Part shown: positions 6,918-15,624 of the stretch, in pieces
Numbering within the stretch: position 1 is the first letter of the stretch
Layout: the number at the start of each line of letters is the position of its first letter
DNA from: CAZGSG01 sp964528095
GTDB taxonomy: Bacteria; Bacteroidota; Bacteroidia; Chitinophagales; Chitinophagaceae
Direction of reading: 5' to 3'
Assembly (NCBI GenBank): GCA_964528095.1
Contig: CAZGSG010000079.1
Span: 1-21,245 of the forward strand
DNA: 21,245 nt
Position numbers and translations under genes: made by a program
The notes under the pieces: generated by a model
What the model was told of the DNA's origin: nothing
What the model saw: the letters and a program-made list of their open reading frames with translations, nothing else
The model's database searches: none

Positions 6918-7103
6918 TTAATTGAAATCCAGAGATACTACCCCCAGGAAATCTTCGGTGGCTATAAAACAATTATGCTGCCAGTAAGGAAAAATGTTTA
7001 TAACTTTTTCGATAGTTTCTGGCACAGTGGCACATACAACTGTTAAGCTGTAATGTTCATGTGGATATGTTATATTCTGAAATACTGGTGATCCGCCTTC
7101 TCT
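6918..7103 (-). pseudogene. Coding-like stretch without a start, after the kinase stop
   Basis: On the - strand the frame of the upstream kinase continues open for 61 codons past its TAA (7104-7106) to a TAA at 6918-6920. The translation looks protein-like: EHYSLTVVCATVPETIEK, then VINIFPYWQHNC, then FIATEDFLGVVSLDFN. It has no ATG, and the only usual alternative start (GTG) would leave about 37 residues. It could be the end of a decayed gene, a chance frame, or a kinase extension hidden by a stop change. I do not recognise a family. Confidence 0.25.
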
Positions 7104-9272
7104 TTACTGATCTCCTGACGGCATAGATACCATTAAACGACATCCTTTACCTGGTGATGTTATAATAGTCATGTCTCCATTATAAAACAGTGTACGTTCG
7201 CGTATATTGGATAAGCCAATGCCTTTATGGGCCATTTGAGAATTGAACCCTTTACCATTGTCTTCTATAATCAATTCCGTTGTTTCATTCTGTGTATGTA
7301 AGAATATTTTTACAATTTTAGCGTCGCTATGCTTGAGCACATTTTTTAATTGCTCCTGCACGATCCTGAATAGGGCCAATTTCTTTCCGCCTGATAATCC
7401 GTTCGAATCTTCATCATGCTTAAACTGGATATTAACCGGTCCTGCGATTTTAATATCATCGATCATCAACTGGATGCTATCTGTCAGTTTCTCATCCTTC
7501 AATCGCGGTGTTACCAGTTCTTTAGAGAGCTTACGGATTTCTTCTACTGCTATCTTCAGGTAATCATTTGTTTTTTGTTTGAGCTGTTGTTGTTCTTTAT
7601 TATCGGTATTCATCATATCGAGGAACAACATGGCAGTAGACAAAACCTGGTTTACATTATCGTGTAATTCATGTCCTATACTCGTACGTTCTTTTTCCTG
7701 TACCCTGATCACTGTTTCAGAAATTTCTTTTTGTTGCAGCAACCGTACATCTGCCAGCTTATTTTGTAAATCCTTTAAAGCCGATACATCCTGCAAAGAT
7801 CCGATCATCTTTACGGGTAATCCATTTTCGTACACAACAAAACCTTTATCCTGCACATGTTTGTAATTCCCATCGGCACATTTGAACCGGTATTCATCCT
7901 CCCATGACTGATGACAATTATCAGTGGCTTCTTTTACTTTATCAGCAACCCTGTTGCGGTCTTCAGCATGTATACGGCGAAGCCACCAGGAGAGTCCTTT
8001 GGAATTATCAAGGCCATAGCCAATCATTTCCATCAGCGTTTCATTACGAAATATCTGCCCTGTTTGCATATCCCATTCCCATATTGCATCAGATGTGGCC
8101 CTGCTCAGGTTGAGCAGCCGCTCATGCGCGAGATGCAGGTCTTTTTCAAGCCTGCTTTTATCCGGCATTATAACGGCCTGGCCTCCTGCAAGTTTTTTGC
8201 CGTTCACATTTTGTATTAGGAATATATTGATGTGTGCAATGAATTGTGAGCCATCGGCCCATCTTATTTTCTCCATTGTTTCAACGGCCTGTCCATGTGC
8301 AAATACTTCGAGGTGTTTTTTATAAACTGTTTGTGTAACGGGATCAGGTACTATATCCGTTATTCTTTTGCCAATACATTCCTTTTCTGTTACTCCAAAA
8401 TAGCGGCAGAAAGCGCTACTGGCGAAAAAAAGTACTGCCTCCTCATCCACAACCCAGGCAAGGTGCGGTGTTTGTTTTAGAAAAGAGGAGATCAGGGCTT
8501 CCTGATCGGTCAATTGACGAACAAGCTGTCGTTCAAGCGTCACATCAATCAGGTTGGTGATCACCGTAAATTGGTCATCCGCCTCGTCCTCTGGCATGGC
8601 CTGCGAATTGAAGAGTATGTAGCGCAACTCGCCATTCGCAAGTTTTATAATAAGTGTTTGTTTTTGCGGCTGTCCCGTACATAATGCCTTTTTAAAAGGA
8701 GCATCCTTAAAAAACACTTTATTGCCCGATTCATCTGTAATCTCCCATTGATTATTCCAGAGTTCCTCTGCATTGGTAATCTGGTATAGTCGCTCCAGCG
8801 TGGTATTAAATATTCCCGCGGCTTTTTGATTGGCAGCAATCAGTTGCCCATCCCTGTCGTGAAATAATACGCCGCTCAGCCCTTCTATGATGAGCTGGTA
8901 ATGTTTTTTAATAAGCTGATTAAACCGGTTGAGCCTTTCATGATCGAGAATATCATAACCGACACATAAAAAGGTCTTTTGTGGATCTTTGTTTTCCTCA
9001 TCGCAGCTGATCCGCCATTTCATAGGATGATAAAACCCGTTTTTTATATAGATCTCGATATCCCCGTGCCTGCTGCCGGTTTTAACGTCGTGAATAGCTT
9101 CTTTTAAGATATTAAGGTGAAAAGGGTGAATGAGGTCGAAAAAATTGGAGGGGTCGTTTAAATGCAGTTTGCTGACCATTGCGGGGTTAGCACGGGCAAT
9201 CATTCCGTCTTCATAGATATGAACGCGAAATGTATTGGTACCAGCTACAATAGCCTGTGTAGTTTCTTTCAT
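7104..9272 (-). CDS. Multi-PAS NarL-type sensor histidine kinase (four PAS domains)
   Basis: With ATG 9272 the product is 722 residues; GTG 9299 would add nine. No membrane helix is visible, so it is a soluble sensor. About four PAS modules occupy residues 8-110, 125-250, 262-375 and 388-503. The last is a PAS_3/PAC type (AIWEWDMQTGQIFRNETLME). The kinase core is HisKA_3 with phosphoacceptor H537 (ERTSIGHELHDNVNQVL). The HATPase domain shows N644 (VQEQLKNVLKHS), DNGKGF at 671-676 and a G box (KGIGLSNIRER). Such kinases pair with LuxR-type receivers. The nearest are the standalone receiver at 9836 and the LuxR-type regulator at 10330, both on the same strand. The ligand of the PAS domains is unknown. 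Confidence 0.93.
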   Translation of the reverse strand: MKETTQAIVAGTNTFRVHIYEDGMIARANPAMVSKLHLNDPSNFFDLIHPFHLNILKEAIHDVKTGSRHGDIEIYIKNGFYHPMKWRISCDEENKDPQKTFLCVGYDILDHERLNRFNQLIKKHYQLIIEGLSGVLFHDRDGQLIAANQKAAGIFNTTLERLYQITNAEELWNNQWEITDESGNKVFFKDAPFKKALCTGQPQKQTLIIKLANGELRYILFNSQAMPEDEADDQFTVITNLIDVTLERQLVRQLTDQEALISSFLKQTPHLAWVVDEEAVLFFASSAFCRYFGVTEKECIGKRITDIVPDPVTQTVYKKHLEVFAHGQAVETMEKIRWADGSQFIAHINIFLIQNVNGKKLAGGQAVIMPDKSRLEKDLHLAHERLLNLSRATSDAIWEWDMQTGQIFRNETLMEMIGYGLDNSKGLSWWLRRIHAEDRNRVADKVKEATDNCHQSWEDEYRFKCADGNYKHVQDKGFVVYENGLPVKMIGSLQDVSALKDLQNKLADVRLLQQKEISETVIRVQEKERTSIGHELHDNVNQVLSTAMLFLDMMNTDNKEQQQLKQKTNDYLKIAVEEIRKLSKELVTPRLKDEKLTDSIQLMIDDIKIAGPVNIQFKHDEDSNGLSGGKKLALFRIVQEQLKNVLKHSDAKIVKIFLHTQNETTELIIEDNGKGFNSQMAHKGIGLSNIRERTLFYNGDMTIITSPGKGCRLMVSMPSGDQ

Positions 9273-9371
9273 AGATATACCTGGTTCTTCTTTATTCACT
9301 GCGGCTCTGCCGCATCAGGGTGATATACAATAATGGCAGCTTTGGTTGCCAGTTATTTACTAGTACAGATT

Positions 9372-9635
9372 TTATTTAATGTCAGTATTTATATTAATAG
9401 AAATGCTATTAGTATAAATCAGGTTGAAAAAGTTGTTGAATTTTTTTTGCCCTATATACCCCTTCTTTATCCGCTTAACAGGATAAATAGAAACATTGGG
9501 ATAAGGTTTGTATTTCGGAAGACCAGGTGTATTAAAATGCAGAACCAGGATTGCTGAGCCTTCGATAGTTGGCGACCCGTTCAGGAAGTGTGTCATCCGA
9601 TTGTTGATATAACTATTATTTACAATGGCTGACAT
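9372..9635 (-). CDS. Possible small protein upstream of the kinase (uncertain)
   Basis: An 87-codon frame starting at ATG 9635 and ending 99 bp before the kinase ATG. The first 50 residues look protein-like (PTIEGSAILVLHFNTPGLPK), while the end is AT-driven (NFFNLIYTNSISININTD). No family is recognised, and no signal peptide or membrane helix is seen. A promoter-like pair at 9735-9766 points towards it. A competing + strand frame (9333-9557) overlaps it and is less convincing. Either may be a chance frame in an AT-rich spacer. Confidence 0.3.
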   Translation of the reverse strand: MSAIVNNSYINNRMTHFLNGSPTIEGSAILVLHFNTPGLPKYKPYPNVSIYPVKRIKKGYIGQKKFNNFFNLIYTNSISININTDIK

Positions 9636-9734
9636 AGCATTCTTTTTTTATTTATGGATATTGGTATGTCATAAAATAACAAAAGAATCTTCACATCTGA
9701 AGTAAATCACACAACGATTGCAATGTACAGTAAT

Positions 9735-9766
9735 CAACAATAATATTGAAGCGGCACGACTACAAA
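9735..9766 (-). promoter_or_regulatory. Candidate Bacteroidota-type promoter
   Basis: Read on the - strand there is a TTTG (9766-9763), a 20-base spacer, then TATTGTTG (9742-9735), which matches TAnnTTTG at all but one position. Transcription would begin near 9729 and run into the small frame at 9635 and the kinase at 9272. The pattern match is the only evidence. Confidence 0.35.
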
Positions 9767-9835
9767 TAAACACTTAGTAATGATATATTCAGAAGGTTTC
9801 TACGTGTTTACCTCTATTTATACAGGAAAATGATA

Positions 9836-10207
9836 TTATTTATCGGCATCAACAATGCGATGAACGGCCGCGATCAGGCTTGCGGGCAGATCATTTTTAC
9901 TAATAAAATCCCAGGCACCCGCTTTCATTACGCGTACGGCATATTGTTCTGCATCATATGTGCTGATAACAAGAACGGGTTGTTCTGCATTTACTTCCCT
10001 GATTTTTTCAAGCGCAAATAAACCGCCGCCGCCGGGCATTGCAAGGTCTGTGATAATAATATCCCAGGAATGATTCAGTGCTTTTTCCAGAAGTGAGGAA
10101 GTGTCTGCTGCGTCATGGATATCCGCGTAAGGAAACTCGTCGAGCAGGGCCTGACTTATTCCCTGCCTGACAATATCATGATCATCGGCAATTAATATCC
10201 TTAACAT
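9836..10207 (-). CDS. Standalone response-regulator receiver domain
   Basis: A 123-residue single receiver domain, complete and with all catalytic residues: acidic pair D8-D9 (LIADDHD), phosphoacceptor D54 (IITDLAMPG), switch S82/T83 (LVISTYD) and K104 (ISKND). It stops right after the last receiver helix, with no output domain. Its sequence closely parallels the receiver of the LuxR-type regulator at 10330 (both begin with ILIADDH.IVR.G and share a VLKAGA/VMKAGA segment), suggesting a paralogue that lost or never had its DNA-binding domain. Free receivers of this kind act as phosphate sinks, relay intermediates or protein-binding switches. It lies 122 bp downstream of the LuxR-type gene and between two NarL-type kinases. 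The partner kinase cannot be decided from sequence. Confidence 0.92.
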   Translation of the reverse strand: MLRILIADDHDIVRQGISQALLDEFPYADIHDAADTSSLLEKALNHSWDIIITDLAMPGGGGLFALEKIREVNAEQPVLVISTYDAEQYAVRVMKAGAWDFISKNDLPASLIAAVHRIVDADK

Positions 10208-10329
10208 ACATTGGAAGTATTGGTTAGCAAATCTGTAGTGCCAGGAGCCTATTTACGAAACTAGCTGATACTTAATAGAGTATTTGTAGGGAAAAAATTA
10301 AAATGCATGTAGAGTTTATACGACAAGCT

Positions 10330-10959
10330 TTAGATAAGCTTTTTTTCCAGTGCGTATCTTGTTAGTCCTGCATTTGTATGGATATTCATTTTCTCCATCA
10401 CTCTGGCGCGGTAAGTACTTACCGTAGTAGAGCTTAGGGAAAGTTGAACAGCGATTTCAGACACAGATTTTCCTCCCGCCAATAATTTGAGAACATCAAA
10501 CTCCCTATCTGAAAGCAATTCATGTGCCTGCTGGTCACTATCGTCACTTACTGCATCAGCCAGTTTTTCTGCCACGGCTGAGGTAATGAATTTTTTTCCA
10601 AGCTTCACGGTTTGCACCGCTTTGATTATATCATCGTGAATGGTATCCTTGCCCAGATAACCGGATGCCCCCGCTTTCAATACCCTAAGGGCATACTGGT
10701 CTTCCGGATGCATGCTCATAATAAGTACCGGCAATTGCGGCGCTACCTGTTTTATCTGTCCTAACGCATCCAGACCACTCCGGCCCGGCATACTCATATC
10801 GCAAATAACAAGATCCCATTGTTTATTTATCACTTCTGTAAGCAGGCTTTCGGCATCAGCTACTTCACCGATAGTTGCAGATGGGTATTCTTCGAGCAGG
10901 ATTTGTTTGAGCCCCTTTCGAACAATAGCATGGTCGTCTGCAATAAGAATTTTGATCAT
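10330..10959 (-). CDS. LuxR/NarL-type response regulator
   Basis: A 209-residue two-domain transcription regulator. The receiver (1-118) has D8-D9, phosphoacceptor D54 (LVICDMSMPG), S82 and K104 (YLGKD). The C-terminal LuxR helix-turn-helix (about 146-209) has LLSDREFDVLKLLAGGKSVS and LSLSSTTVSTYRARVMEKMN, the DNA-recognition helix. ATG 10959 overlaps the stop codon of the upstream five-PAS kinase by 4 bp (ATGA), so the two are translationally coupled and form a two-component pair. Length is standard for the NarL/FixJ family. Targets cannot be read from the window. Confidence 0.95.
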   Translation of the reverse strand: MIKILIADDHAIVRKGLKQILLEEYPSATIGEVADAESLLTEVINKQWDLVICDMSMPGRSGLDALGQIKQVAPQLPVLIMSMHPEDQYALRVLKAGASGYLGKDTIHDDIIKAVQTVKLGKKFITSAVAEKLADAVSDDSDQQAHELLSDREFDVLKLLAGGKSVSEIAVQLSLSSTTVSTYRARVMEKMNIHTNAGLTRYALEKKLI

Positions 10960-13625
10960 ACGATTTTGCGATTTTTTAAAACTGTTTCCGGCAGTGGTAT
11001 TATCACTGTTACCGTGGTGCCTTCTCCGGGTCGACCTTTAATATTATACTCTCCTCCCATCATCAACGTTCTTTCTTTCATTCCCAGCAGACCCAGGGTC
11101 TTCCTGACCGCCTTTTTATCATCAAAACCTCTGCCGTTGTCTGTAATTGTTAAAATTAGATGATTATCCGGTTGCTGCAACCTTACTGTTACCTTATTTC
11201 CACCCGAATGCCGGGCCACATTAGTCAACGACTCCTGGAATATCCGGAATATGCCGATTTTCATGGAATCCGGCAATTCAGGGATAGTACCGGAAATACT
11301 GATCTCCTTTTTTATTCCCGATCTTTTTTCAAAATCTTCGATAAACCATTCCATCGCCGCGACCAGGCCCAGATCATCGATCAAACTCGGTCTTAATTCC
11401 GACGCGATCCGGCGGATTGTTTTGACCGTCGTATCGATCATTCCAAGTAAATCATTGATCTTTTCCTGCACCGGCACGCTTGTTCCTCCTACTTTTTTAT
11501 TCAGCCAGGAAACATCCATCTTTAATACTGTCAGCAACTGCCCAAGCTCATCATGGATCTCGCGGGCGATATGTGTTCTTTCTTCTTCCCGTACATCCTG
11601 CAGGTGTGCTGTAAGATGGCGAATGGATTCATATGATTTTTTCAGCTTCTCTTCTGCCAGGTATTTTTCTGTGATCTCATTGGCCAGTACCAGCCGGGTA
11701 GGCGCTCCTTCATAATAAATATCATGCGTGATCACTTCTACATAAATAACATCGCCGTTTTTTTTCTGATGACGCCATACCCCTGCATGATAAATACCTC
11801 TGAATGAGCGATTGGTAGACTTCTTCATTCGTTCGATCTCATCGTCAGGGCGGAGCATGAAAATGTCCAGTTTCAAAAATTCTTCTTTGGAATAGCCATA
11901 CTGCGCAAGTGCAGAACTATTCACCTCAATGATATTATACGCAGGCAGGTTAAGCATCCACATTGGCAGCGGATTACTTTCAAATAACAATTTATATTTC
12001 TGTTCGGAGGTCCTTAGTTTTTCTTCTGATTTTTTTCGCTCCGCTATATCTATACCATTGCCAAGCAGGCAGGGACCGCCTTCATAGTTAATAAGTACGG
12101 CTTTGAAGTAGTAGGGGATCAGCTCTCCGGTCTTTGTAATAAATCTTGCTTCGGCATCATTTACTCCTTTTACAAATACTTCTGCTATCCTTTCATTAAT
12201 ATAATTTTTATCTTCTTCAATAAAAAAGTCAGCCGGATGCATGTTTTCGATCTCAGCCGCTGAATAACCGGTCACTTCTTCGAATTGTTTATTCCAACGG
12301 ATAAATTTGCCTGTACTATCAAAAAAATAAAAGACTCCCGGGAGACTATCAATTAATTTGTCTGCAAGATCCCTGGCTTCATTAATGCGGAGTTCCGTTT
12401 TCTTTTTTTCTGTAATGTCGCGTACAAAAGCCAGGTAGTTGCCATCAGGCATTTTCCGGGCAGAGCTTTCAACAAAAACACCTGACCCATCTTTTCTACG
12501 GAGAAGAACTTCCCTTACGGTTGTTTCACCGGCTTCCAGGGCAGTATAGCGTGGTTTTTCATTTTCCGGGAAGCTAATATCAGCAGGCGATAGTTTTTCA
12601 AATTCAGCAGCAGTATAACCAAGCAGCTCTGTTGCTTTTTTATTTACTTCCTTGTATAGACCCGTTTCGGGTGATAAAACCAATACTGCATCCACAGCTT
12701 CTTCGATGAACGTGCGGTATTTCTCTTCGCTTTGGATCAATGCGGCCTGTGTTTTTTTTCTTTCAGAAATGTCACGGAAGAAAATGGATAGACCCGAGTT
12801 GGACGGATAAAGGTCTACGGCAAGCCAGACACCATAATTCTGTGCATACGTTTCCACGTGACCAGGCTCTTCATCAGTCATCGCACGTTCATATGCTTTT
12901 GCAAACAGCGGATCCCAACTATCCGTTAAAAAAACATCTCTAATATTTTTACCCTTTACCTCATTCTCGCTCACCCCGGTAAGGTCCATCGCCTTTTTGT
13001 TGATGAAATTAAAGCAGCCTTTTTTGTCGAGCCCGATAAAACCATCCGTTATACGGTCAAAAATATCGGTAAGCTCTTCTGTTTTTTTATTTACCTGTTC
13101 CTGGAGTGTTTCATTCAATATCTGTATCTCCTGTGCCCTGTTGTATATTTCAGCCTCCATTTCTTCAACCCGAAGCTGTAGATCCGCCGTGGCTTTATCC
13201 TGCTTTTCCCTTTCTGTTTTTGCTTTCATGAAATCTGTTACATCCTCTACCCGGTGAATGATATACACTACTTCTCCCTTCTTATTAAGAAAGGCTTTAT
13301 TCATCGGGCTCCAGTATCTTTCTTCAAAACTTCCGTCAGGCCTTCTTATATCATACTTCTGAACAGCCATTGTATGACTATTGCCCTGGTCGCGAACGGA
13401 AGTGAGTGATGAACGAAGGTTGGAAACGCCGGTAGCAAGCGGGTCTGAGGGGTTATCAGGAAATACATCAAATATATTCCGCCCGATAATTTCGTCGCGA
13501 TTGGTCATTGTGGCCGACAAATAGCTATCGCTTGCCGCAACGATCGACAGGTCTGGTAACAGGATAAGATATAACCCGGGAACAGATTCAAATAAAAATT
13601 TATAATCGGGCAGTGCTACTGGCAT
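10956..13625 (-). CDS. Five-PAS NarL-type hybrid-free sensor histidine kinase
   Basis: With ATG 13625 the product is 889 residues; a TTG one codon earlier is less likely. No membrane helix is seen. The order is PAS1 (about 8-130), a coiled coil (135-185, rich in Glu/Gln), PAS2 (183-290), PAS3 (298-408), PAS4 (418-530) and PAS5 (542-655). A HisKA_3 domain follows with H691 (EEERTHIAREIHDELGQLL), then HATPase with N802 (QESLTNVARHS), DNGRGF at 829-834 and GLLGMKERT. Linkers end in the usual PAC motifs (FRDISERKKTQ, FVRDITEKKKTE, GNGIDIAERKKSE). It is coupled by a 4-bp overlap to the LuxR-type regulator. No receiver is attached. Many PAS units suggest integration of several cytoplasmic cues such as redox or small ligands; no heme or flavin residue is evident. 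Confidence 0.94.
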   Translation of the reverse strand: MPVALPDYKFLFESVPGLYLILLPDLSIVAASDSYLSATMTNRDEIIGRNIFDVFPDNPSDPLATGVSNLRSSLTSVRDQGNSHTMAVQKYDIRRPDGSFEERYWSPMNKAFLNKKGEVVYIIHRVEDVTDFMKAKTEREKQDKATADLQLRVEEMEAEIYNRAQEIQILNETLQEQVNKKTEELTDIFDRITDGFIGLDKKGCFNFINKKAMDLTGVSENEVKGKNIRDVFLTDSWDPLFAKAYERAMTDEEPGHVETYAQNYGVWLAVDLYPSNSGLSIFFRDISERKKTQAALIQSEEKYRTFIEEAVDAVLVLSPETGLYKEVNKKATELLGYTAAEFEKLSPADISFPENEKPRYTALEAGETTVREVLLRRKDGSGVFVESSARKMPDGNYLAFVRDITEKKKTELRINEARDLADKLIDSLPGVFYFFDSTGKFIRWNKQFEEVTGYSAAEIENMHPADFFIEEDKNYINERIAEVFVKGVNDAEARFITKTGELIPYYFKAVLINYEGGPCLLGNGIDIAERKKSEEKLRTSEQKYKLLFESNPLPMWMLNLPAYNIIEVNSSALAQYGYSKEEFLKLDIFMLRPDDEIERMKKSTNRSFRGIYHAGVWRHQKKNGDVIYVEVITHDIYYEGAPTRLVLANEITEKYLAEEKLKKSYESIRHLTAHLQDVREEERTHIAREIHDELGQLLTVLKMDVSWLNKKVGGTSVPVQEKINDLLGMIDTTVKTIRRIASELRPSLIDDLGLVAAMEWFIEDFEKRSGIKKEISISGTIPELPDSMKIGIFRIFQESLTNVARHSGGNKVTVRLQQPDNHLILTITDNGRGFDDKKAVRKTLGLLGMKERTLMMGGEYNIKGRPGEGTTVTVIIPLPETVLKNRKIV

Positions 13626-13639
13626 CAAATCGGATTTGA
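13625..13639. repeat. Perfect 7+1+7 inverted repeat on the kinase start codon
   Basis: The 15 bases TCAAATCGGATTTGA form a perfect inverted repeat of seven with one central base. Its left end is the first base of the kinase ATG (- strand 13625-13623). As DNA it could be an operator. As RNA the single-base loop would be strained, so a regulatory hairpin is less likely. Evidence is only the symmetry. Confidence 0.45.
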
Positions 13640-13964
13640 ATTAACGCATACGGCTTTAATAGTTTTAATGCCTGTTTCCCTTTTGGTCGAATGATCGGCG
13701 AATGTCAAAACCATATAGATCAACTGGCATACTTCATCTGCCTGATATTCCTGCAGGGTAAGCAGGTATACAATGGGAAAATACTAAAAATCAACGTAAT
13801 AGCAAAGCAAAATGATTGTTGTCAATGTAACAATAATTTATTTTTTCGGGTAAGTACATACTCTTAAGAATTTGCTGTTGTACAAAAAATAATCAGCCGC
13901 GCAACCCGTTCATACCCTCGTTTATGCCTTTCGGTACCAGATTATATGTTTTTATCAAGGTCGC

Positions 13965-13997
13965 TTTGCTACACTAAGAGTAAATCCTTTATTTTTG
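13965..13997 (+). promoter_or_regulatory. Bacteroidota-type promoter for the MATE gene
   Basis: TTTG (13965-13968), a 21-base spacer, then TATTTTTG (13990-13997), an exact match to TAnnTTTG. The predicted start near 14004 gives a leader of about 130 bases that contains the palindrome at 14086. This is the best promoter match found in the window. Confidence 0.55.
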
Positions 13998-14085
13998 TTT
14001 TCCTTTAAGTGCGAGAGTTATGAAAATCTGTTACGGTTCGCCCCATTTTATATAGAACCGGAATTTTACGAGCATCACTAATCAA

Positions 14086-14105
14086 CAGCAATAGATCTAT
14101 TGCTG
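14086..14105. repeat. Perfect 20-bp palindrome in the MATE leader
   Basis: CAGCAATAGATCTATTGCTG is a perfect 10+10 palindrome, ending 31 bases before the MATE start codon and followed by CCCTTTATTTTTTTTAATAA. It may be a two-fold operator for a dimeric repressor such as TetR or MarR type. In RNA it could form a stem followed by a U-rich run, which would act as an attenuator. Symmetry and position are visible; the function is inferred. Confidence 0.6.
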
Positions 14106-14136
14106 AATCCCTTTATTTTTTTTAATAATAATAATC

Positions 14137-15558
14137 ATGTCTGAACAGACCACTTATACATCTAAGGTCTCCTCATTATATACGTTAATAAAACAATCGC
14201 TAAAAGGCGTTGAAATGGATTATACCAGCGGCAGCATCCGCAAGGCTGTTTTTATGCTTGCATTACCGATGATGCTGGAAATGGTAATGGAGTCGGTATT
14301 TGCCATTGTAGACCTTTATTTCGTGGGCCATCTTCCCGATAGCAGCCACGCTATTCAAACAGTTGGCCTGACCGAATCGGTTTTAACTATTATCTATTCA
14401 CTCGCTATTGGGATGAGCATGGCCGCCACAGCCATGGTAGCCCGGCGGGTAGGCGAAAAAAACCCGGAAGCTGCCGCACATGCAGGCATCCAGGCAATAT
14501 TGGTAGCCACCATTGTTACAGTACTCATCAGCATCGTTGGGTTCATTTTTGCCACCGATATCCTTCGCCTCATGGGCGCTTCCAATGAAGTAGCGGTAAA
14601 AGGAACTCCTTTCGTGCGCGTGATGATGGGCGGAAGTATTGTGATCATGTTGTTATTCCTGATCAACGGTATTTTTCGTGGCGCAGGTAATGCAGCCATT
14701 GCAATGAAGAGTCTATGGCTGGCTAATATCTGTAATATTCTGCTTTGTCCTTTGCTGATCTATGGTTGGGGGCCAGTACCGGCATTCGGTCTTACCGGCG
14801 CAGCTATTGCCACCACAATTGGCAGGGGCATTGGTGTTTGTTACCAGCTATATCATTTATTCAAAGGCCGCAGTCTGCCTGTAAAAGCAAGCCATTGGAA
14901 TATTGACCTGCCGGTAATAAAATCACTGGTAAAAATTGCTGCTCCGGGCATTTTACAATTCGTTATAGCATCCTGTAGCTGGATCTTTCTTGCCCAACTG
15001 GTTGCAACAACAGGTGGTGATCATGGATCAGCGGGCTATCAAACCGCACTAAGGCTCATGATGTTTTTCATGTTACCGGCCTGGGGACTTAGTAATGCCG
15101 CGGCTACATTGGTTGGGCAGAATCTTGGCGCACAAAAAATAGATCGCGCGGAGGAGTCTGTTCTGAAAACGATCAGGTATAATGTCCTTTTTATGGTACT
15201 GGTGACATTGCTATTCCTTATTTGCGGGCCCTGGTTTGTTTCCTTTTTTACTAAAGACGAAGACGTAAGACAGGTAGGTGTTATGGCAGTCCGTATTATC
15301 AGCGCAGGCTATATATTTTATGGTATCGGTATGGTAATGATCAATGCGTTTAATGGAGCCGGTGATACATGGACCCCAACATGGATCAATTTCTGCGGGT
15401 TCTGGCTCTTCCAAATCCCATTTGCCTATCTGCTTGCGAAGTACTTTGAACTCGGGCCTACAGGTGTTTTTATCGCTATTCCAGTAACAGAGACCCTTAT
15501 TACCATTGCGTCATGGATTCTCTTTAAAAAAGGAAAATGGAAAAAAATAAAAGTCTAA
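14137..15558 (+). CDS. MATE family multidrug/toxin efflux transporter
   Basis: A 473-residue integral membrane protein of the multidrug and toxic-compound extrusion family, expected to export cationic drugs or metabolites in exchange for Na+ or H+ at the inner membrane. Twelve helices fit the length. The first helix carries the family pattern MLALPMMLEMVMESVFAIVD, residues 98-108 are AMVARRVGEKN, and two homologous halves are seen (second-half counterpart near AATLVGQNLGAQ and FNGAGDTWTP). About 27 residues precede the first helix, with an internal Met at 27 as an alternative start. It is monocistronic: a leader with promoter and palindrome is upstream and a terminator downstream. Substrate is unknown. 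Confidence 0.95.
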   Translation: MSEQTTYTSKVSSLYTLIKQSLKGVEMDYTSGSIRKAVFMLALPMMLEMVMESVFAIVDLYFVGHLPDSSHAIQTVGLTESVLTIIYSLAIGMSMAATAMVARRVGEKNPEAAAHAGIQAILVATIVTVLISIVGFIFATDILRLMGASNEVAVKGTPFVRVMMGGSIVIMLLFLINGIFRGAGNAAIAMKSLWLANICNILLCPLLIYGWGPVPAFGLTGAAIATTIGRGIGVCYQLYHLFKGRSLPVKASHWNIDLPVIKSLVKIAAPGILQFVIASCSWIFLAQLVATTGGDHGSAGYQTALRLMMFFMLPAWGLSNAAATLVGQNLGAQKIDRAEESVLKTIRYNVLFMVLVTLLFLICGPWFVSFFTKDEDVRQVGVMAVRIISAGYIFYGIGMVMINAFNGAGDTWTPTWINFCGFWLFQIPFAYLLAKYFELGPTGVFIAIPVTETLITIASWILFKKGKWKKIKV

Positions 15559-15624
15559 TAAATAAAGGGTCAAATTCTTCATGCCTGTAAGGCGCTATTA
15601 GGATAAAGGCCCCTGGAGCTTTTT

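Larger units (their letters stand above)
13640..14136. other. Divergent intergenic region between kinase and MATE genes
   Basis: About 0.5 kb with no credible gene on either strand. It separates the leftward signalling operon from the rightward exporter and must carry both promoters. I could place one good candidate for the exporter (13965-13997) and one palindrome (14086-14105). I found no convincing -33/-7 pair for the leftward kinase. The rest is AT-rich with only short self-complementary words. Confidence 0.6.

Noticed and set aside
7243..8480. Several + strand open frames opposite the four-PAS kinase
   Set aside because: They are Cys/Ser/Phe-rich antisense shadows of a well-supported kinase gene.
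9333..9557. 74-codon + strand frame (hydrophobic start) in the kinase upstream spacer
   Set aside because: AT-driven composition with Ile/Asn runs, no recognised family, and it overlaps the slightly better - strand frame.
10325..10345. Repeated AAGCTT words near the stop of the LuxR-type regulator
   Set aside because: They lie partly in the coding end and the T run is on the wrong strand for a terminator of that gene.
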